Assembly (NCBI RefSeq): GCF_020736845.1
Contig: NZ_JAFFQR010000087.1
Coordinates: forward strand, 1-64,000
Source of the DNA: Paenibacillus farraposensis
Lineage (GTDB): Bacteria > Bacillota > Bacilli > Paenibacillales > Paenibacillaceae
Reading direction: 5' to 3'
DNA: 64,000 nucleotides
Numbering within the stretch: the stretch's first letter is position 1; each line of letters begins with the position of its first letter. The position numbers were made by a program, and so were the translations under genes. Under the pieces are notes generated by a model, which saw nothing but the letters and a program-made list of their open reading frames with translations, was not told where the DNA came from and did not search any database. Positions 36,001 to 44,173 of this stretch are shown one piece after another.

Positions 36001-36837
36001 CGTGGGAGGTACTCCAGCGACGCGAATTATATGGCTCAGGAGCAGGCGGGTGATTTTACTTATGAAGCTGAACTGAAGCTTGGCACATCCGGCGGGGCTG
36101 GTTCACTTCTGTTCCGTGCAAGCGAGGATGGGCACAGCGGCTACTACCTGAATTTGGATCCTAACATGAAGTCTATTCGCCTGTTCTACAAAATCAATGG
36201 ACGGTTCGAGGAACGGCAGGTTCTGGCGAAGGTCCCGGCCTTCATCCAGTCAGGCCAAACCTATGAAATAAAGATTCAAGCGGAAGGTCCGCATATCGTG
36301 GTGTATGTGGGAGGGCTGAAAATAATGGATCTGAAGGATGGGACCTTTGCCGAAGGTCATTTCGGACTTCATGTCTTTGGCGGCTCTGTCTCTTATCAGA
36401 ATGTAAATGTGACAGGAGGAAAACCGACCAAGTCGAAGGAATCAAGCCTCGTGAACGCAGCGTTCCAAAAATCCATATATACAGCCCGCCTGGCAAATGG
36501 CGAAGCAGTTAGTGTACAGGATGCAAATGAAGCCTCGGATCAAAAATGGGTGTTTGTCCCGACCGGAGATGATGCAGACTCCTATTCCATCCGAACGACC
36601 TCCGGCCAGGCGCTGGATTTGGACGCAGAGCACAATAAAATTCAGCTCTATTCTTATTTGGGCTACAATAATCAGCGGTGGATTGTACACAAAAATAGGG
36701 ATGGTTCGGTTGCCATTATCTCAGTTCATAATAATAGGGCTTTGACCATATCCGAGGATGGTTCAAAGCTTACTTTAGAGACTCCTGCAACGGATGAAAT
36801 GCGACGGAATAGGTGGAAAGTAAGCTCTGATTTTTAG
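33025..36837 (+). CDS. Secreted modular GH32 fructanase (levanase/inulinase type)
   Basis: 1,270 residues from ATG 33025 behind GGAGGG; signal peptide to about YAASP (residue 28). In order: two CBM66/LamG-like modules (~55-220 and ~225-385, each ending in a G.LGVHVWDGSALFQN or GNVGLVVKKGNAYFQN strand), a GH32 catalytic five-blade domain (~390-700) and beta-sandwich (~715-880), a Big2-like Ig domain (~895-970), a third CBM66-like module (~975-1130), and a ricin-type lectin-like end (~1145-1270). Catalytic residues: nucleophile D406 (YASDPNG), stabiliser D534 (FRDPK) and acid/base E585 (ECPDLF). It should cut levan or inulin outside the cell. It is followed by a terminator. Levan versus inulin specificity cannot be read. 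Confidence 0.85.
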   Translation: MKKKFKAVLHILIVMAIIMTSSGVYAASPDTGWAARAESNTGKSEEEGLSILENAINVNANLTGWQVKGKGKWGDSAEGLLLTSDPQENIMAISETIADDFLYEADVMIKDMQADASLLFRSNEDGLNSYMLQISPQSGIIRLKDAVGGTGKLNEAHQVSLKAGEIYHLKVKAEGTSLKVYWGTQYKPVIDIQDSSYRSGRLGVHVWDGSALFQNITVSDLKGNLGMVLVKKGQWQPDLSGQKGTSVDQSKAQQIYSRQAADFVYEGTIAFRSDAAAALAFRSSTDGARGYEATLVKEGEQVRVSLTKADGTAITSSERSYPSLAGAKHYVEVKAMGNRIQIFVDGYTPPAIDVTDHSYSTGNVGLVVKKGNAYFQNTYVTEANSYYTETYRPQYHYTPIRGYASDPNGLVYFEGEYHLFHQDGGTWAHAVSKDMLNWKRLPIALPWNDYGHIWSGSAVADVTNTSGLFTNSGGKGLIAYYTSYNPDGPNGNQRIGLAYSKDQGRTWEYAKDRPIVIENPGKNGEDSGGWDFRDPKVIRDDEHNRWVMVVSGGDHIRFFTSANLLDWTLTDNWGYGDYIRGGVWECPDLFPLVVQGTSEKKWVLMISTGANPATGGSDSEYFVGSLTAEGKFVNDNPAGKVLRTDFGKDYYASMSFSDMTDGRRVMLAWMSNWDYPFAFPTSGWKGELTIPREVTLVMTPDGLRLAQSPVKEMEHLRSRLFSATDKMINPSSPNLLRGLVSGAYEIEAELEIPAGSNVTEFGFNVREGANQKTVVGYKPGESKLFVDRSASGATDFSNLFTTRHETEMKAENKQIQMRILVDESSIEIFANGGKVVFSEAIFPDPASREMSFYTQGGNVKLVSLTVNKLGSVWNSDRDTAKRIIMDTGDRELGIGQSETLRAAVENGSGNGVLPLKWKSSNAKVIGIKGASASQATLMAKKEGESVITVSTPNGKVSSSLLVKVSGGEFHTSLSGWTQDPSMASWVVSEDGIRGRYSSDANYMAQEQAGDFTYEAELKLGTSGGAGSLLFRASEDGHSGYYLNLDPNMKSIRLFYKINGRFEERQVLAKVPAFIQSGQTYEIKIQAEGPHIVVYVGGLKIMDLKDGTFAEGHFGLHVFGGSVSYQNVNVTGGKPTKSKESSLVNAAFQKSIYTARLANGEAVSVQDANEASDQKWVFVPTGDDADSYSIRTTSGQALDLDAEHNKIQLYSYLGYNNQRWIVHKNRDGSVAIISVHNNRALTISEDGSKLTLETPATDEMRRNRWKVSSDF

Positions 36838-36850
36838 TTCTATCCTGTAG

Positions 36851-36883
36851 AAAAGCCCCTTCGCTTGGCGTAAAGGGGCTTTT
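36851..36883 (+). terminator. Rho-independent terminator of the GH32 gene
   Basis: AAAAGCCCCTT pairs with AAGGGGCTTTT across a 10-base loop. A Tn7-like right end begins three bases further on. Confidence 0.8.
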
Positions 36884-36885
36884 GG

Positions 36886-36975
36886 TGTCCACAGAAAATA
36901 AAGTATTAGACTGAAAAATAAAGTTTTAGACTCGGAAAATAAAGTTGTAGACTGAGAGAATAAAGCTTAAGACTT
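36886..36975 (+). mobile_element. Tn7-like transposon right end: four tandem TnsB-type sites
   Basis: TGTCCACA is followed by four head-to-tail sites every ~21 bases (36894-36913, 36915-36934, 36935-36954, 36956-36975) of the type GAAAATAAAGTATTAGACTG. Four abutting sites in ~90 bp is the right-end layout of Tn7, as opposed to the three spaced sites of the left ends at 4281 and 8310. The element interior would lie to the right, but no matching left end is seen there. The insertion point directly after a terminator is a benign location. Confidence 0.7.
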
Positions 36976-37180
36976 ACGGGTGCTTCATTACGCTAACGGG
37001 GCAGGGCAGGTTAGTTTAATTTAATTAAAATTCGTAATCATATCATTATAATTGTCAAAGTAAACTGATTATATTATTATCAAATTAGAAAGATGTCTAA
37101 TTAGATAAGTTATTGACTTGAACTGCAAAAAAATGCAAGTTAATTTTGTGGAAATTAAGCGATAGTCTTCATGTTATTGT

Positions 37181-37999
37181 TTGAACAAAATTATAGTATC
37201 CTGTGGAAAGCATTTGTTTGTAATGATAGAGTATTCAACTTCTTTAATTGCTGGAAGAAGTATAATCAGAGAAAATAAAGGTAACATTCTTCCTACATTC
37301 GCTTACTCGGTATTAGATAATTATATTACTGGAGAAATCGTTATTGATGAGTGTTCAGCATTAATAGGAACCTCTGCGGGTATATATGTAGTTGTTGGGA
37401 ACGAGAAAAATGATAAATTTTTAGACCTGCTTATGGTCAAATTTAAGAGTAGGAAGATTGCTAATCAGAGATTTACTTTGTTTTCTTCATCTTTAAATTG
37501 GGATAACAGAATCAAGAAGCTGTTCGGGGCAGAGTTGAAACAATTGCAAAGGTATTCCTTTAAATTTAATGAGGATAATTTTTCTAAATTAAGCAAAACT
37601 AATTTACCGGATAACTTTCAACTAAATATGACAAATGAGGAATCGATTCACGGGAATAGAAATTTTTACATAGAATATATCATTAAGTATTGGGGAACGG
37701 TAGAAAATTTTATGACGAAAGGATTCGGTTTCTCTGTAACTCAAAACAATGTGCATGCTGGAGAATGTGTTTCAATATTCTCGTCATTAGGATTTGCAGA
37801 AATAGATATTGTTACTAATGATCATTTTAGAGGTAGGGGATTGGCTCAATGCACCTCAGAAGCTTTTATTCTGGAGTGTTTAAATAGAAAGTTAACACCA
37901 AAATGGGATTGTGACATTCATAATCTTGCCTCAATCAATTTGGCTAGGAAATTGAGTTTTGCAAATCCAGAAAAATACTCGGTTTTCGTTAGGAAGTAA
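37181..37999 (+). CDS. GNAT-family acetyltransferase-like protein
   Basis: 272 residues from TTG 37181; an internal ATG at 37223 (MIEYSTSLIAGR) is an alternative, and neither has a strong ribosome binding site. The C-terminal half fits a GNAT fold of the large GNAT_acetyltran type: ECVSIFSSLGFAEIDIVTND, FRGRGLAQCTSEAFILECL (the R.xGxA acetyl-CoA loop as HFRGRGLA), then WDCDIHNLASINLARKLSF. Substrate unknown. It is A+T-rich, unlike its GH32 neighbours, and lies just inside the Tn7-like right end, so it may be transposon cargo. Confidence 0.7.
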   Translation: MNKIIVSCGKHLFVMIEYSTSLIAGRSIIRENKGNILPTFAYSVLDNYITGEIVIDECSALIGTSAGIYVVVGNEKNDKFLDLLMVKFKSRKIANQRFTLFSSSLNWDNRIKKLFGAELKQLQRYSFKFNEDNFSKLSKTNLPDNFQLNMTNEESIHGNRNFYIEYIIKYWGTVENFMTKGFGFSVTQNNVHAGECVSIFSSLGFAEIDIVTNDHFRGRGLAQCTSEAFILECLNRKLTPKWDCDIHNLASINLARKLSFANPEKYSVFVRK

Positions 38000-38060
38000 G
38001 ACTACACTCAACTCCCTCAAAATGATTTAGTTTTCTCACTTCACTTTCCAAAGAATAACT

Positions 38061-38104
38061 AAAAAGGTGTCCAGCGACCCTAGGATAATCGTCGGGACAC
38101 CTTT
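38061..38104 (-). terminator. Rho-independent terminator of the lacI-fructokinase operon
   Basis: On the minus strand AAAGGTGTCCC pairs with GGACACCTTT and is followed by TTAG after a T run; it sits right after the fructokinase stop. Confidence 0.75.
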
Positions 38105-38111
38105 GCTGTTC

Positions 38112-39107
38112 TTACGCTTCGATTTTTGTTTCACCCTGTTGCTCTACGAAAAGCTTAACTTCTTCCAACGATGGCAAGGCTGCAATCGCTCCAACTTTGG
38201 TGCACACGATAGCGCCGACTTGATTGGCAAGTGTTATAAATTCCTGCTGTTGCTCCCAATCGGAGGTAAATGCCTTGGGCTGACTCAGCTGGCTGATTTG
38301 ATACAGCATAGCTCCGACGAAGGCATCACCGGCACCGGTAGAATCGATAGATTTAACAGTAATACTGCTGATTAGCGAACGGGAGGTACCGCTTGAGATG
38401 AGGGTACCTTCTTTCCCCATGGTAACTGCCACCGTTTTGGCTCCCAACCCATGCAAAAGATCCAATGAAGCATTGCGGTCAGTCAGCCCGGTAATGATAT
38501 TTAATTCCTCTTCGCTTACCTTTACGAAATCCGCATTGTGTATTCCTCTTCTGGACAATGTTATAAACTCCTCCAGCCTATCTTTCCAGAGGTCCCCTCG
38601 ATAATTGGGATCAAAGGAGGTAAATTGCCCATTGGCTTTCGCTTCGTCCAATAAAGACAAATACGCTTCCCGGAAAGGATCGGCAAGCAAGGCCGTTGCC
38701 GATCCAAAATGTAGAATGGCAGCCTGTCGAGTCCATTCTCTATCAATGTCCTGCTGAGACAGCTGACGGTCAGCTCCGCGGTTGAATACGAAATCTCGTT
38801 CGCCGTTAGCGGCAAGGGAAACAAAAGCCAGTGTAGTCGGTGTTTCCGGATCAAAAAGAAGCATGGAAGTATCCACATGCTGCTCCTCCAGCGTTTGCTT
38901 CAGGTATATACCGAAGGGATCAGCTCCGATTTTCCCAAAGAATGACGCTTTTCCTCCGAGCTTGGCTACGGCTGCGCTTACATTTGCCGGAGCACCGCCG
39001 GCCTGCTTGGAGAAATGCTGACCCTTGGTAAGATTGACGTCAATATCTGTACAGAAAAAATCAATGAGCAGCTCGCCCACACAAAGAACCGTTCCGTCAT
39101 TTTTCAC
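38112..39107 (-). CDS. scrK: Fructokinase, PfkB/ribokinase family
   Basis: 331 residues with the two PfkB signatures: [20 protein letters not shown] near residue 37, and [16 protein letters not shown] near 253 with the catalytic Asp of DxxGAGD (here SIDSTGAGD). FIGKIGxDPFG-type and DPNYRGDLW segments are typical for fructokinases. It phosphorylates free fructose to fructose 6-phosphate in the cytoplasm, the step needed after GH32 hydrolysis of imported fructan oligomers or sucrose. It is second in a two-gene operon behind lacI (22-base gap). The symbol scrK is by analogy; other sugar kinases of this family cannot be excluded. Confidence 0.85.
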   Translation of the reverse strand: MKNDGTVLCVGELLIDFFCTDIDVNLTKGQHFSKQAGGAPANVSAAVAKLGGKASFFGKIGADPFGIYLKQTLEEQHVDTSMLLFDPETPTTLAFVSLAANGERDFVFNRGADRQLSQQDIDREWTRQAAILHFGSATALLADPFREAYLSLLDEAKANGQFTSFDPNYRGDLWKDRLEEFITLSRRGIHNADFVKVSEEELNIITGLTDRNASLDLLHGLGAKTVAVTMGKEGTLISSGTSRSLISSITVKSIDSTGAGDAFVGAMLYQISQLSQPKAFTSDWEQQQEFITLANQVGAIVCTKVGAIAALPSLEEVKLFVEQQGETKIEA

Positions 39108-39129
39108 TTTAATGCACCTCTTGGCAGAT

Positions 39130-40155
39130 TTAGTTTAGAGCAGGCGTCGAGTCCCGGTATACGATATCCGTTGCCACATGGGTCACTCGGTAGGGCATGT
39201 TATTGTCTTTGATTCTGGATAATAACATTTCGGCTGAAATAATACCCATCTGACTACTGTAAATATGTACGGTTGTAAGATGGGGCTCGACAACCCGGGA
39301 TTCCGAAGCATCATCGAACCCGCAGACAGCAACATCTTCGGGGACTTTAATCCCCTTGTTCTTCAACGATTTTATCACGTGGATGGCAATGAAATCATTG
39401 GCGCAAATAAAGACGGAGGGACAATCCCTCAGGGCATCTAATTGTTGCTCCATCTCTATAAAGAAGTTGCGGTCCGGTGCTACAATGCTATGGGCAGGAT
39501 CCAGGGGGATTCCGGCTTCTGCCAGGGCTTTATTGAATCCGGTCCAACGTTCATTGAAGCTTTTACAGTGATTGTAATCGCCTACAAAACCGAAGCTCTC
39601 ATATCCATGATCTATTAATTTCCGGGTAACACAGTATGTGCTGTGCTCATTTTCCATTAATACCAGGTCCGCCTTTAATTCCGGATACACTATATCCGCA
39701 GCGCAATCAATAAAAATGGTTGGGATGCCAAGATCCGTGATCAGCTTGCTGTATTCCTTGTTGAACATTTCGATGCAGAAGATGCCAGCCACGTTCGAAG
39801 GCTCGAAATTACCAGGTAGGGTCATCGTATTGATGTCGTTCTCACGGACAAAAAAAATGGATAAAGTGTAGCCCTGGTTGCTGATTTCCTTCTCCAGCCC
39901 GCTGATAAGCAGCGATCCAAAGTGTGAGCTATTGGGAAGATTACAGGTCATAAGTGCGATATTGCCTTGTTTTTCAGAGGCTGTTTCCATATAAGAAAAC
40001 TGTTTGTACTTAAGTTCCACTGCTTTTTTGATTACCTTGTCTCTGGTATTGGCAGGAATACTCTCCACTCCATTAAGCGCCTTGGATGCAGTGTTTCTGG
40101 AAATCCCCAAGGCATCAGCGATGTCCTGAATAGTAACCTTAGACTTTCTCGTCAT
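39130..40155 (-). CDS. LacI-family transcriptional regulator (fructan locus, regulator 2)
   Basis: 341 residues from ATG 40155 behind AAGGTGG. The N-terminal HTH ([35 protein letters not shown]) is followed by a sugar-binding domain with [51 protein letters not shown] and [12 protein letters not shown]. It is close to regulator 1 (31108) across the whole length. It is divergently placed from the ABC importer at 40592 and co-transcribed with fructokinase, so it probably represses both directions until a fructo-oligosaccharide or related effector binds. Confidence 0.85.
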   Translation of the reverse strand: MTRKSKVTIQDIADALGISRNTASKALNGVESIPANTRDKVIKKAVELKYKQFSYMETASEKQGNIALMTCNLPNSSHFGSLLISGLEKEISNQGYTLSIFFVRENDINTMTLPGNFEPSNVAGIFCIEMFNKEYSKLITDLGIPTIFIDCAADIVYPELKADLVLMENEHSTYCVTRKLIDHGYESFGFVGDYNHCKSFNERWTGFNKALAEAGIPLDPAHSIVAPDRNFFIEMEQQLDALRDCPSVFICANDFIAIHVIKSLKNKGIKVPEDVAVCGFDDASESRVVEPHLTTVHIYSSQMGIISAEMLLSRIKDNNMPYRVTHVATDIVYRDSTPALN

Positions 40156-40591
40156 ATTGTTCCACCTTATTCTCCCTATTTAAGTTTTTAAGTTTCTTCA
40201 TATCTATAAATATATAGTATTTTTATGTTTTTAACAAATGATTTATTCAAATGAACAAGCTAATTTTACATTTATACAACTTTTATGCAGCATTTTTAGA
40301 GAGTTAGTTTTGGAAGTAATACATTTTTCTTGTTTATGCATTTATGATGAATTTATTTGCCCAAAATATATTGACTTATTAAATGTCCATCTGTTAAATT
40401 GTAAGAGTAAAAATGTTCAAATGTAAAATGTAAACCCATTCATTTTGCGAAAGTGTAAATTGCTAGTTCTGTTGGAGGTGGGGACATTACCAGCTTGAAA
40501 AACATCTTGGTGAATTATGTCAGAGAAATGACATAACATGGCTTATGATTTGTTTTTTTATAACAAGCCGTGAACAGTAGGAGGGAAAAGA
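40156..40591. promoter_or_regulatory. Divergent promoter region between lacI-scrK and the importer operon
   Basis: 436 A+T-rich bases without a gene. Near 40415-40440 lies AAATGTAAAATGTAAACCC, sharing AAATGTAAA with the control region of regulator 1, and GAAAGTGTAAA follows at 40450. These are candidate operators. The ribosome binding site AGGAGGG of the first permease closes the region. Confidence 0.45.
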
Positions 40592-41551
40592 TTGGCAAAC
40601 TCGATCGTTCAAAAAAGGGGAGTTAGGGCTTCAGAAACAAAAAAAGTAAACCATTGGCTAAGCTACATGGTTCGAAATTATATATTATATTTGTTTCTGG
40701 TTCCGTCCATAATTCTAACCGTCATTTTCAAGTATGTTCCCATGTACGGCTCGATCATTGCGTTTAAAAATTTCAGTCCACGTAAAGGTATCGTGGATAG
40801 CGAATGGGTTGGCTTTGAACATTTTCAGCGGTTTCTTTCGTCGCCAAATTTTTACGACATTTTAATGAATACGCTTAAATTAAGCGCTTACGGTCTTATT
40901 CTCGGTTTCCCAGTACCCATCATTCTGGCCTTAATGCTAAATTTGATCCGAGGAGCGAAGCTTAAGAAAAATATCCAGCTTATTGTATACGCGCCTAACT
41001 TTATCTCGGTTGTTGTTGTTGCTGGCATGTTGTTTGTTTTTCTATCGCCAACTGGAATAGTGAATGCTATGGTAACAACTTTTACCGGTAAGCCAATTTC
41101 TTTTATGACTGACCCTGCATATTTCCGAACGGTATATATTTTGTCCGGTATATGGCAAACAGCGGGCTGGTCCTCTATCATTTATGTGGCCACCTTGTCC
41201 AATGTGGACCCGCAGCTGCATGACGCTGCAACAATTGATGGCGCTTCTTTGATCAAGAGAATCTTACACATTGATCTGCCGGCTCTCAAACCCGTTATGG
41301 CCGTCCTGTTTATTCTCGCTGCAGGAGGTATCATGTCGATCGGTTATGAAAAGGCTTACCTAATGCAAACAGCACTGAACACGCCAACCTCTGAAATCAT
41401 CGCGACCTATGTATACAAGGTGGGGTTGCAATCCGGTGATTATGCCTACTCTACGGCAATCGGGTTATTCAATTCCGTGATTAATGTAGTCTTGCTGATT
41501 TTCGTAAATACCGTTGTCAAGAAGCTGAACGAAGGGGAAGGGCTGTATTAG
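40592..41551 (+). CDS. ABC sugar importer permease, LplB type
   Basis: 319 residues from TTG 40592 (AGGAGGG upstream). Six transmembrane segments; the N-terminal YILYLFLVPSIILTVIFKYV and YGSIIAFKNFSPRKGI are typical of LplB/YtcP-partner permeases of Paenibacillus. The EAA-type loop is ATIDGASLIKRILHIDLPAL. With the second permease it forms the channel of a CUT1-class importer; the ATPase is not encoded here, as usual for such systems, which share an MsmX-type ATPase. Substrate inferred from the flanking GH32 and fructokinase genes: fructo-oligosaccharides, levan oligomers or sucrose. Confidence 0.85.
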   Translation: MANSIVQKRGVRASETKKVNHWLSYMVRNYILYLFLVPSIILTVIFKYVPMYGSIIAFKNFSPRKGIVDSEWVGFEHFQRFLSSPNFYDILMNTLKLSAYGLILGFPVPIILALMLNLIRGAKLKKNIQLIVYAPNFISVVVVAGMLFVFLSPTGIVNAMVTTFTGKPISFMTDPAYFRTVYILSGIWQTAGWSSIIYVATLSNVDPQLHDAATIDGASLIKRILHIDLPALKPVMAVLFILAAGGIMSIGYEKAYLMQTALNTPTSEIIATYVYKVGLQSGDYAYSTAIGLFNSVINVVLLIFVNTVVKKLNEGEGLY

Positions 41552-41565
41552 AAAAGGAGGTATTC

Positions 41566-42447
41566 ATGGATATTCATTACACCGGGAAGGACCGGATTTT
41601 GCTCATCATCAATTATATTCTGCTTGGATTGTTTGTTCTCGCTATTCTGTTACCACTGATTTATGTGGTGCTTGCATCCTTTTTGACTCCAAACACCCTG
41701 ATTACCAAAGGGCTGGCCATTACATCATCTGATTGGACAGTCACAGGATATGCCAAAATCCTAAACAACAGTGCCATGGTCCGTGGTTTTTTTAATGCTA
41801 TTTTTTATTCAGCAGCCTTTGCGTTCGCAACCGTATTTTTTTCCGTCTTCGCAGCTTACCCGCTTGCGATTGAAGGGCTGGTCGGGAAACGGCCGATTAT
41901 GATCTTTTTCCTGATTACGATGTTTTTCGGTGGCGGTCTAATTCCGACCTATCTCGTGGTTAAGGATTTAGGCATGCTGAATACGGTGTGGGCCATAATT
42001 CTCCCCGGCTCGATTAGCGTGTTCAATATTATTTTGGCAAAGACTTACTTCCAGGGGCTTCCCAAAGAACTGTTCCAGGCCGCGAGCATAGATGGAGCTT
42101 CCGAGCTCAGTATTTTCTTTAAAATCGTCCTGCCGTTGTCGAAGCCTATTATCTTTGTTCTAGCATTATACGCTTTTGTTGGGCAGTGGAACTCTTATTT
42201 CGACGCCATGATTTATCTCGATGATCCGAAGTTGTTTCCGCTTCAACTGGTGCTACGCTCCATTCTGATACAGAATCAGGTTCAGCCCGGTATGATTGCC
42301 GATGCAATGGCGCAAGCGGAGCTTAAGAAATTGTCCGAAATGATTAAATATTCTGCTATTGTCATATCAAGTTTGCCCTTGATTGTCATGTATCCATTCT
42401 TTCAGAAGTATTTCGAAAAGGGTGCAATGGTAGGTTCGATCAAATAA
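41566..42447 (+). CDS. ABC sugar importer permease, LplC/YtcP type
   Basis: 293 residues from ATG 41566 behind AAAAGGAGGT. Six transmembrane segments, beginning ILLIINYILLGLFVLAILLP, and an EAA loop AASIDGASELSIFFKIVLPL that contacts the ATPase. The C-terminal MYPFFQKYFEKGAMVGSIK is a hallmark of this permease class. It follows the first permease by 14 bases and precedes the binding lipoprotein by 18, so all three are one transcript. Confidence 0.85.
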   Translation: MDIHYTGKDRILLIINYILLGLFVLAILLPLIYVVLASFLTPNTLITKGLAITSSDWTVTGYAKILNNSAMVRGFFNAIFYSAAFAFATVFFSVFAAYPLAIEGLVGKRPIMIFFLITMFFGGGLIPTYLVVKDLGMLNTVWAIILPGSISVFNIILAKTYFQGLPKELFQAASIDGASELSIFFKIVLPLSKPIIFVLALYAFVGQWNSYFDAMIYLDDPKLFPLQLVLRSILIQNQVQPGMIADAMAQAELKKLSEMIKYSAIVISSLPLIVMYPFFQKYFEKGAMVGSIK

Positions 42448-42465
42448 TACACCGGGGGAATAGAG

Positions 42466-44085
42466 ATGAAAAAAACATTACTAACCTTGTCAGTGCTGGT
42501 ACTTTCTACTTCATTGCTTGCCGGATGCGGCGGTGCGGACAATAATTCTGCTGCATCCGAAGATTACAAGCTAAACAATGTCACTTTGCCGCTTAAAGAG
42601 AAAGTTAGCTTGCATTTTATGACTCAAAGCTCGCCGCTGGCACCTTCCGATCCAAATGAAAAGCTGATCTATAAAAGACTGGAAGAAAAAACGGGTGTGC
42701 ATATCGACTTTACCAACTTCACCTCTGATTCTTTCATTGAGAAAAGAAACCTGGCGGTTGCCAGCGGGGATCTTCCAGATGCCATACTAGATGCGGGATA
42801 TTCCGACTACGATTTATTGAACCTCGGAAAGGATGGAACCATTATCCCGCTGGAGGATTTGATAGATAAATATATGCCGAATTTACAGAAGGTATTGAAA
42901 GCAGCGCCTGAGTATAGATCCATGATGACTGCACAGGATGGGCACATTTATGCTTTTCCCTGGATTGAGGAGCTGGGAGCCGGGAAGGAAAGCATTCATT
43001 CTGTAAATGCTATGCCATGGATTAATGTAGAATGGCTGAAAAAACTGGGGCTTCAAATGCCAAAAAACACCGAGGACTTAAAAAAAGTCCTGGTCGCATT
43101 TAAAAATGGCGACCCTAACGGAAATGGCAAAGCAGATGAAATTCCGTTGTCCTTCATACTCAATAATGGCAATGAGGACCTGAATTTTCTATTCGGATCA
43201 TTCGGTCTTGGAGACAACGGCGATCATACGGTAGTCACCAATGAGGGGAAAGTGGTCTTCACCGCCGATCAGGACGGTTACAAAGAGGGGATTAAATACC
43301 TTAATGAGCTGTATAAACTTAACCTGATCGACGAGGAGTCATTCGAGCAGGATTATAACACGTATCTGGCCAAAGGCCAGAGTGAAAGATATGGCCTCTA
43401 CTTCCAATGGGATAAGGCGAATATTTCAGGTGACAACGATAAATATGATTTGATGAATCCACTCGCGGGACCAAGCGGTGAAGTCAATGTAACCCGGACG
43501 AACAATTTCGGCTTTGACCGGGGCAGAATGGTGATTACCAGCGCCAACAAAAATCTCGAGCTTACGGCAAAATGGATTGACCAGCTATATGATCCCATCC
43601 AGTCCGTACAGGACAACTGGGGTACCTACGGCGATAAATCTCAGCAGAACATTTTTGAGTACAATGAAGCGAGTCATATGCTGAAGCATCTTCCGCTTAA
43701 GGGAACTGCCCCTGTCGAGCTACGGCAAAAAACGAATATCGGTGGTCCATTGGCAATTCTTGATGAGTATTATGGAAACGTTACGACCAAGCCCGCCGAT
43801 GCAGAGGGTCGGCTTAAATTGATGAAGGAAAGACTCGTTCCTTATATGAAGGCTGATCATAATTTCCCGAAAGTCTTCTTCTCGCTTGAGGACCAAAAGC
43901 AGATCTCCACACTGGAAACCGATTTGTTTGCTTACGTTAACCGTAAACGGGCGGAATGGATCAAAACGGGCAAAGTTGAGGAAGAATGGGCGGAATATAA
44001 GGCAGAGCTGTCCAGGCTGGGACTTGACAAATGGCTACAAATCAAACAGAAAGGCTATGACAGATATATTAAAGATCAAGGCTGA
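42466..44085 (+). CDS. ABC importer solute-binding lipoprotein, LplA type
   Basis: 539 residues. A lipoprotein signal ends in LLAGC with the lipidated Cys at residue 21, so the mature protein is anchored outside the membrane. The body has the long family-1 sugar-binding fold typical of LplA proteins (LEEKTGVHIDFTNFTSDSF, LPDAILDAGYSDYDLLNLG, FKNGDPNGNGKADEIPLSF). The C-terminus, WAEYKAELSRLGLDKWLQIK and YDRYIKDQG, is a conserved tail of the family. It should capture fructan oligosaccharides for the permease pair. The next gene is the cytoplasmic GH32 enzyme. Confidence 0.9.
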   Translation: MKKTLLTLSVLVLSTSLLAGCGGADNNSAASEDYKLNNVTLPLKEKVSLHFMTQSSPLAPSDPNEKLIYKRLEEKTGVHIDFTNFTSDSFIEKRNLAVASGDLPDAILDAGYSDYDLLNLGKDGTIIPLEDLIDKYMPNLQKVLKAAPEYRSMMTAQDGHIYAFPWIEELGAGKESIHSVNAMPWINVEWLKKLGLQMPKNTEDLKKVLVAFKNGDPNGNGKADEIPLSFILNNGNEDLNFLFGSFGLGDNGDHTVVTNEGKVVFTADQDGYKEGIKYLNELYKLNLIDEESFEQDYNTYLAKGQSERYGLYFQWDKANISGDNDKYDLMNPLAGPSGEVNVTRTNNFGFDRGRMVITSANKNLELTAKWIDQLYDPIQSVQDNWGTYGDKSQQNIFEYNEASHMLKHLPLKGTAPVELRQKTNIGGPLAILDEYYGNVTTKPADAEGRLKLMKERLVPYMKADHNFPKVFFSLEDQKQISTLETDLFAYVNRKRAEWIKTGKVEEEWAEYKAELSRLGLDKWLQIKQKGYDRYIKDQG

Positions 44086-44173
44086 AACATCTAAAAGCTA
44101 GCATCTCAAAATACATTTGCCAACGAACAAACTCAATTAATTCACTAAAATACCTTATCAAGTCAAGAGGAGA

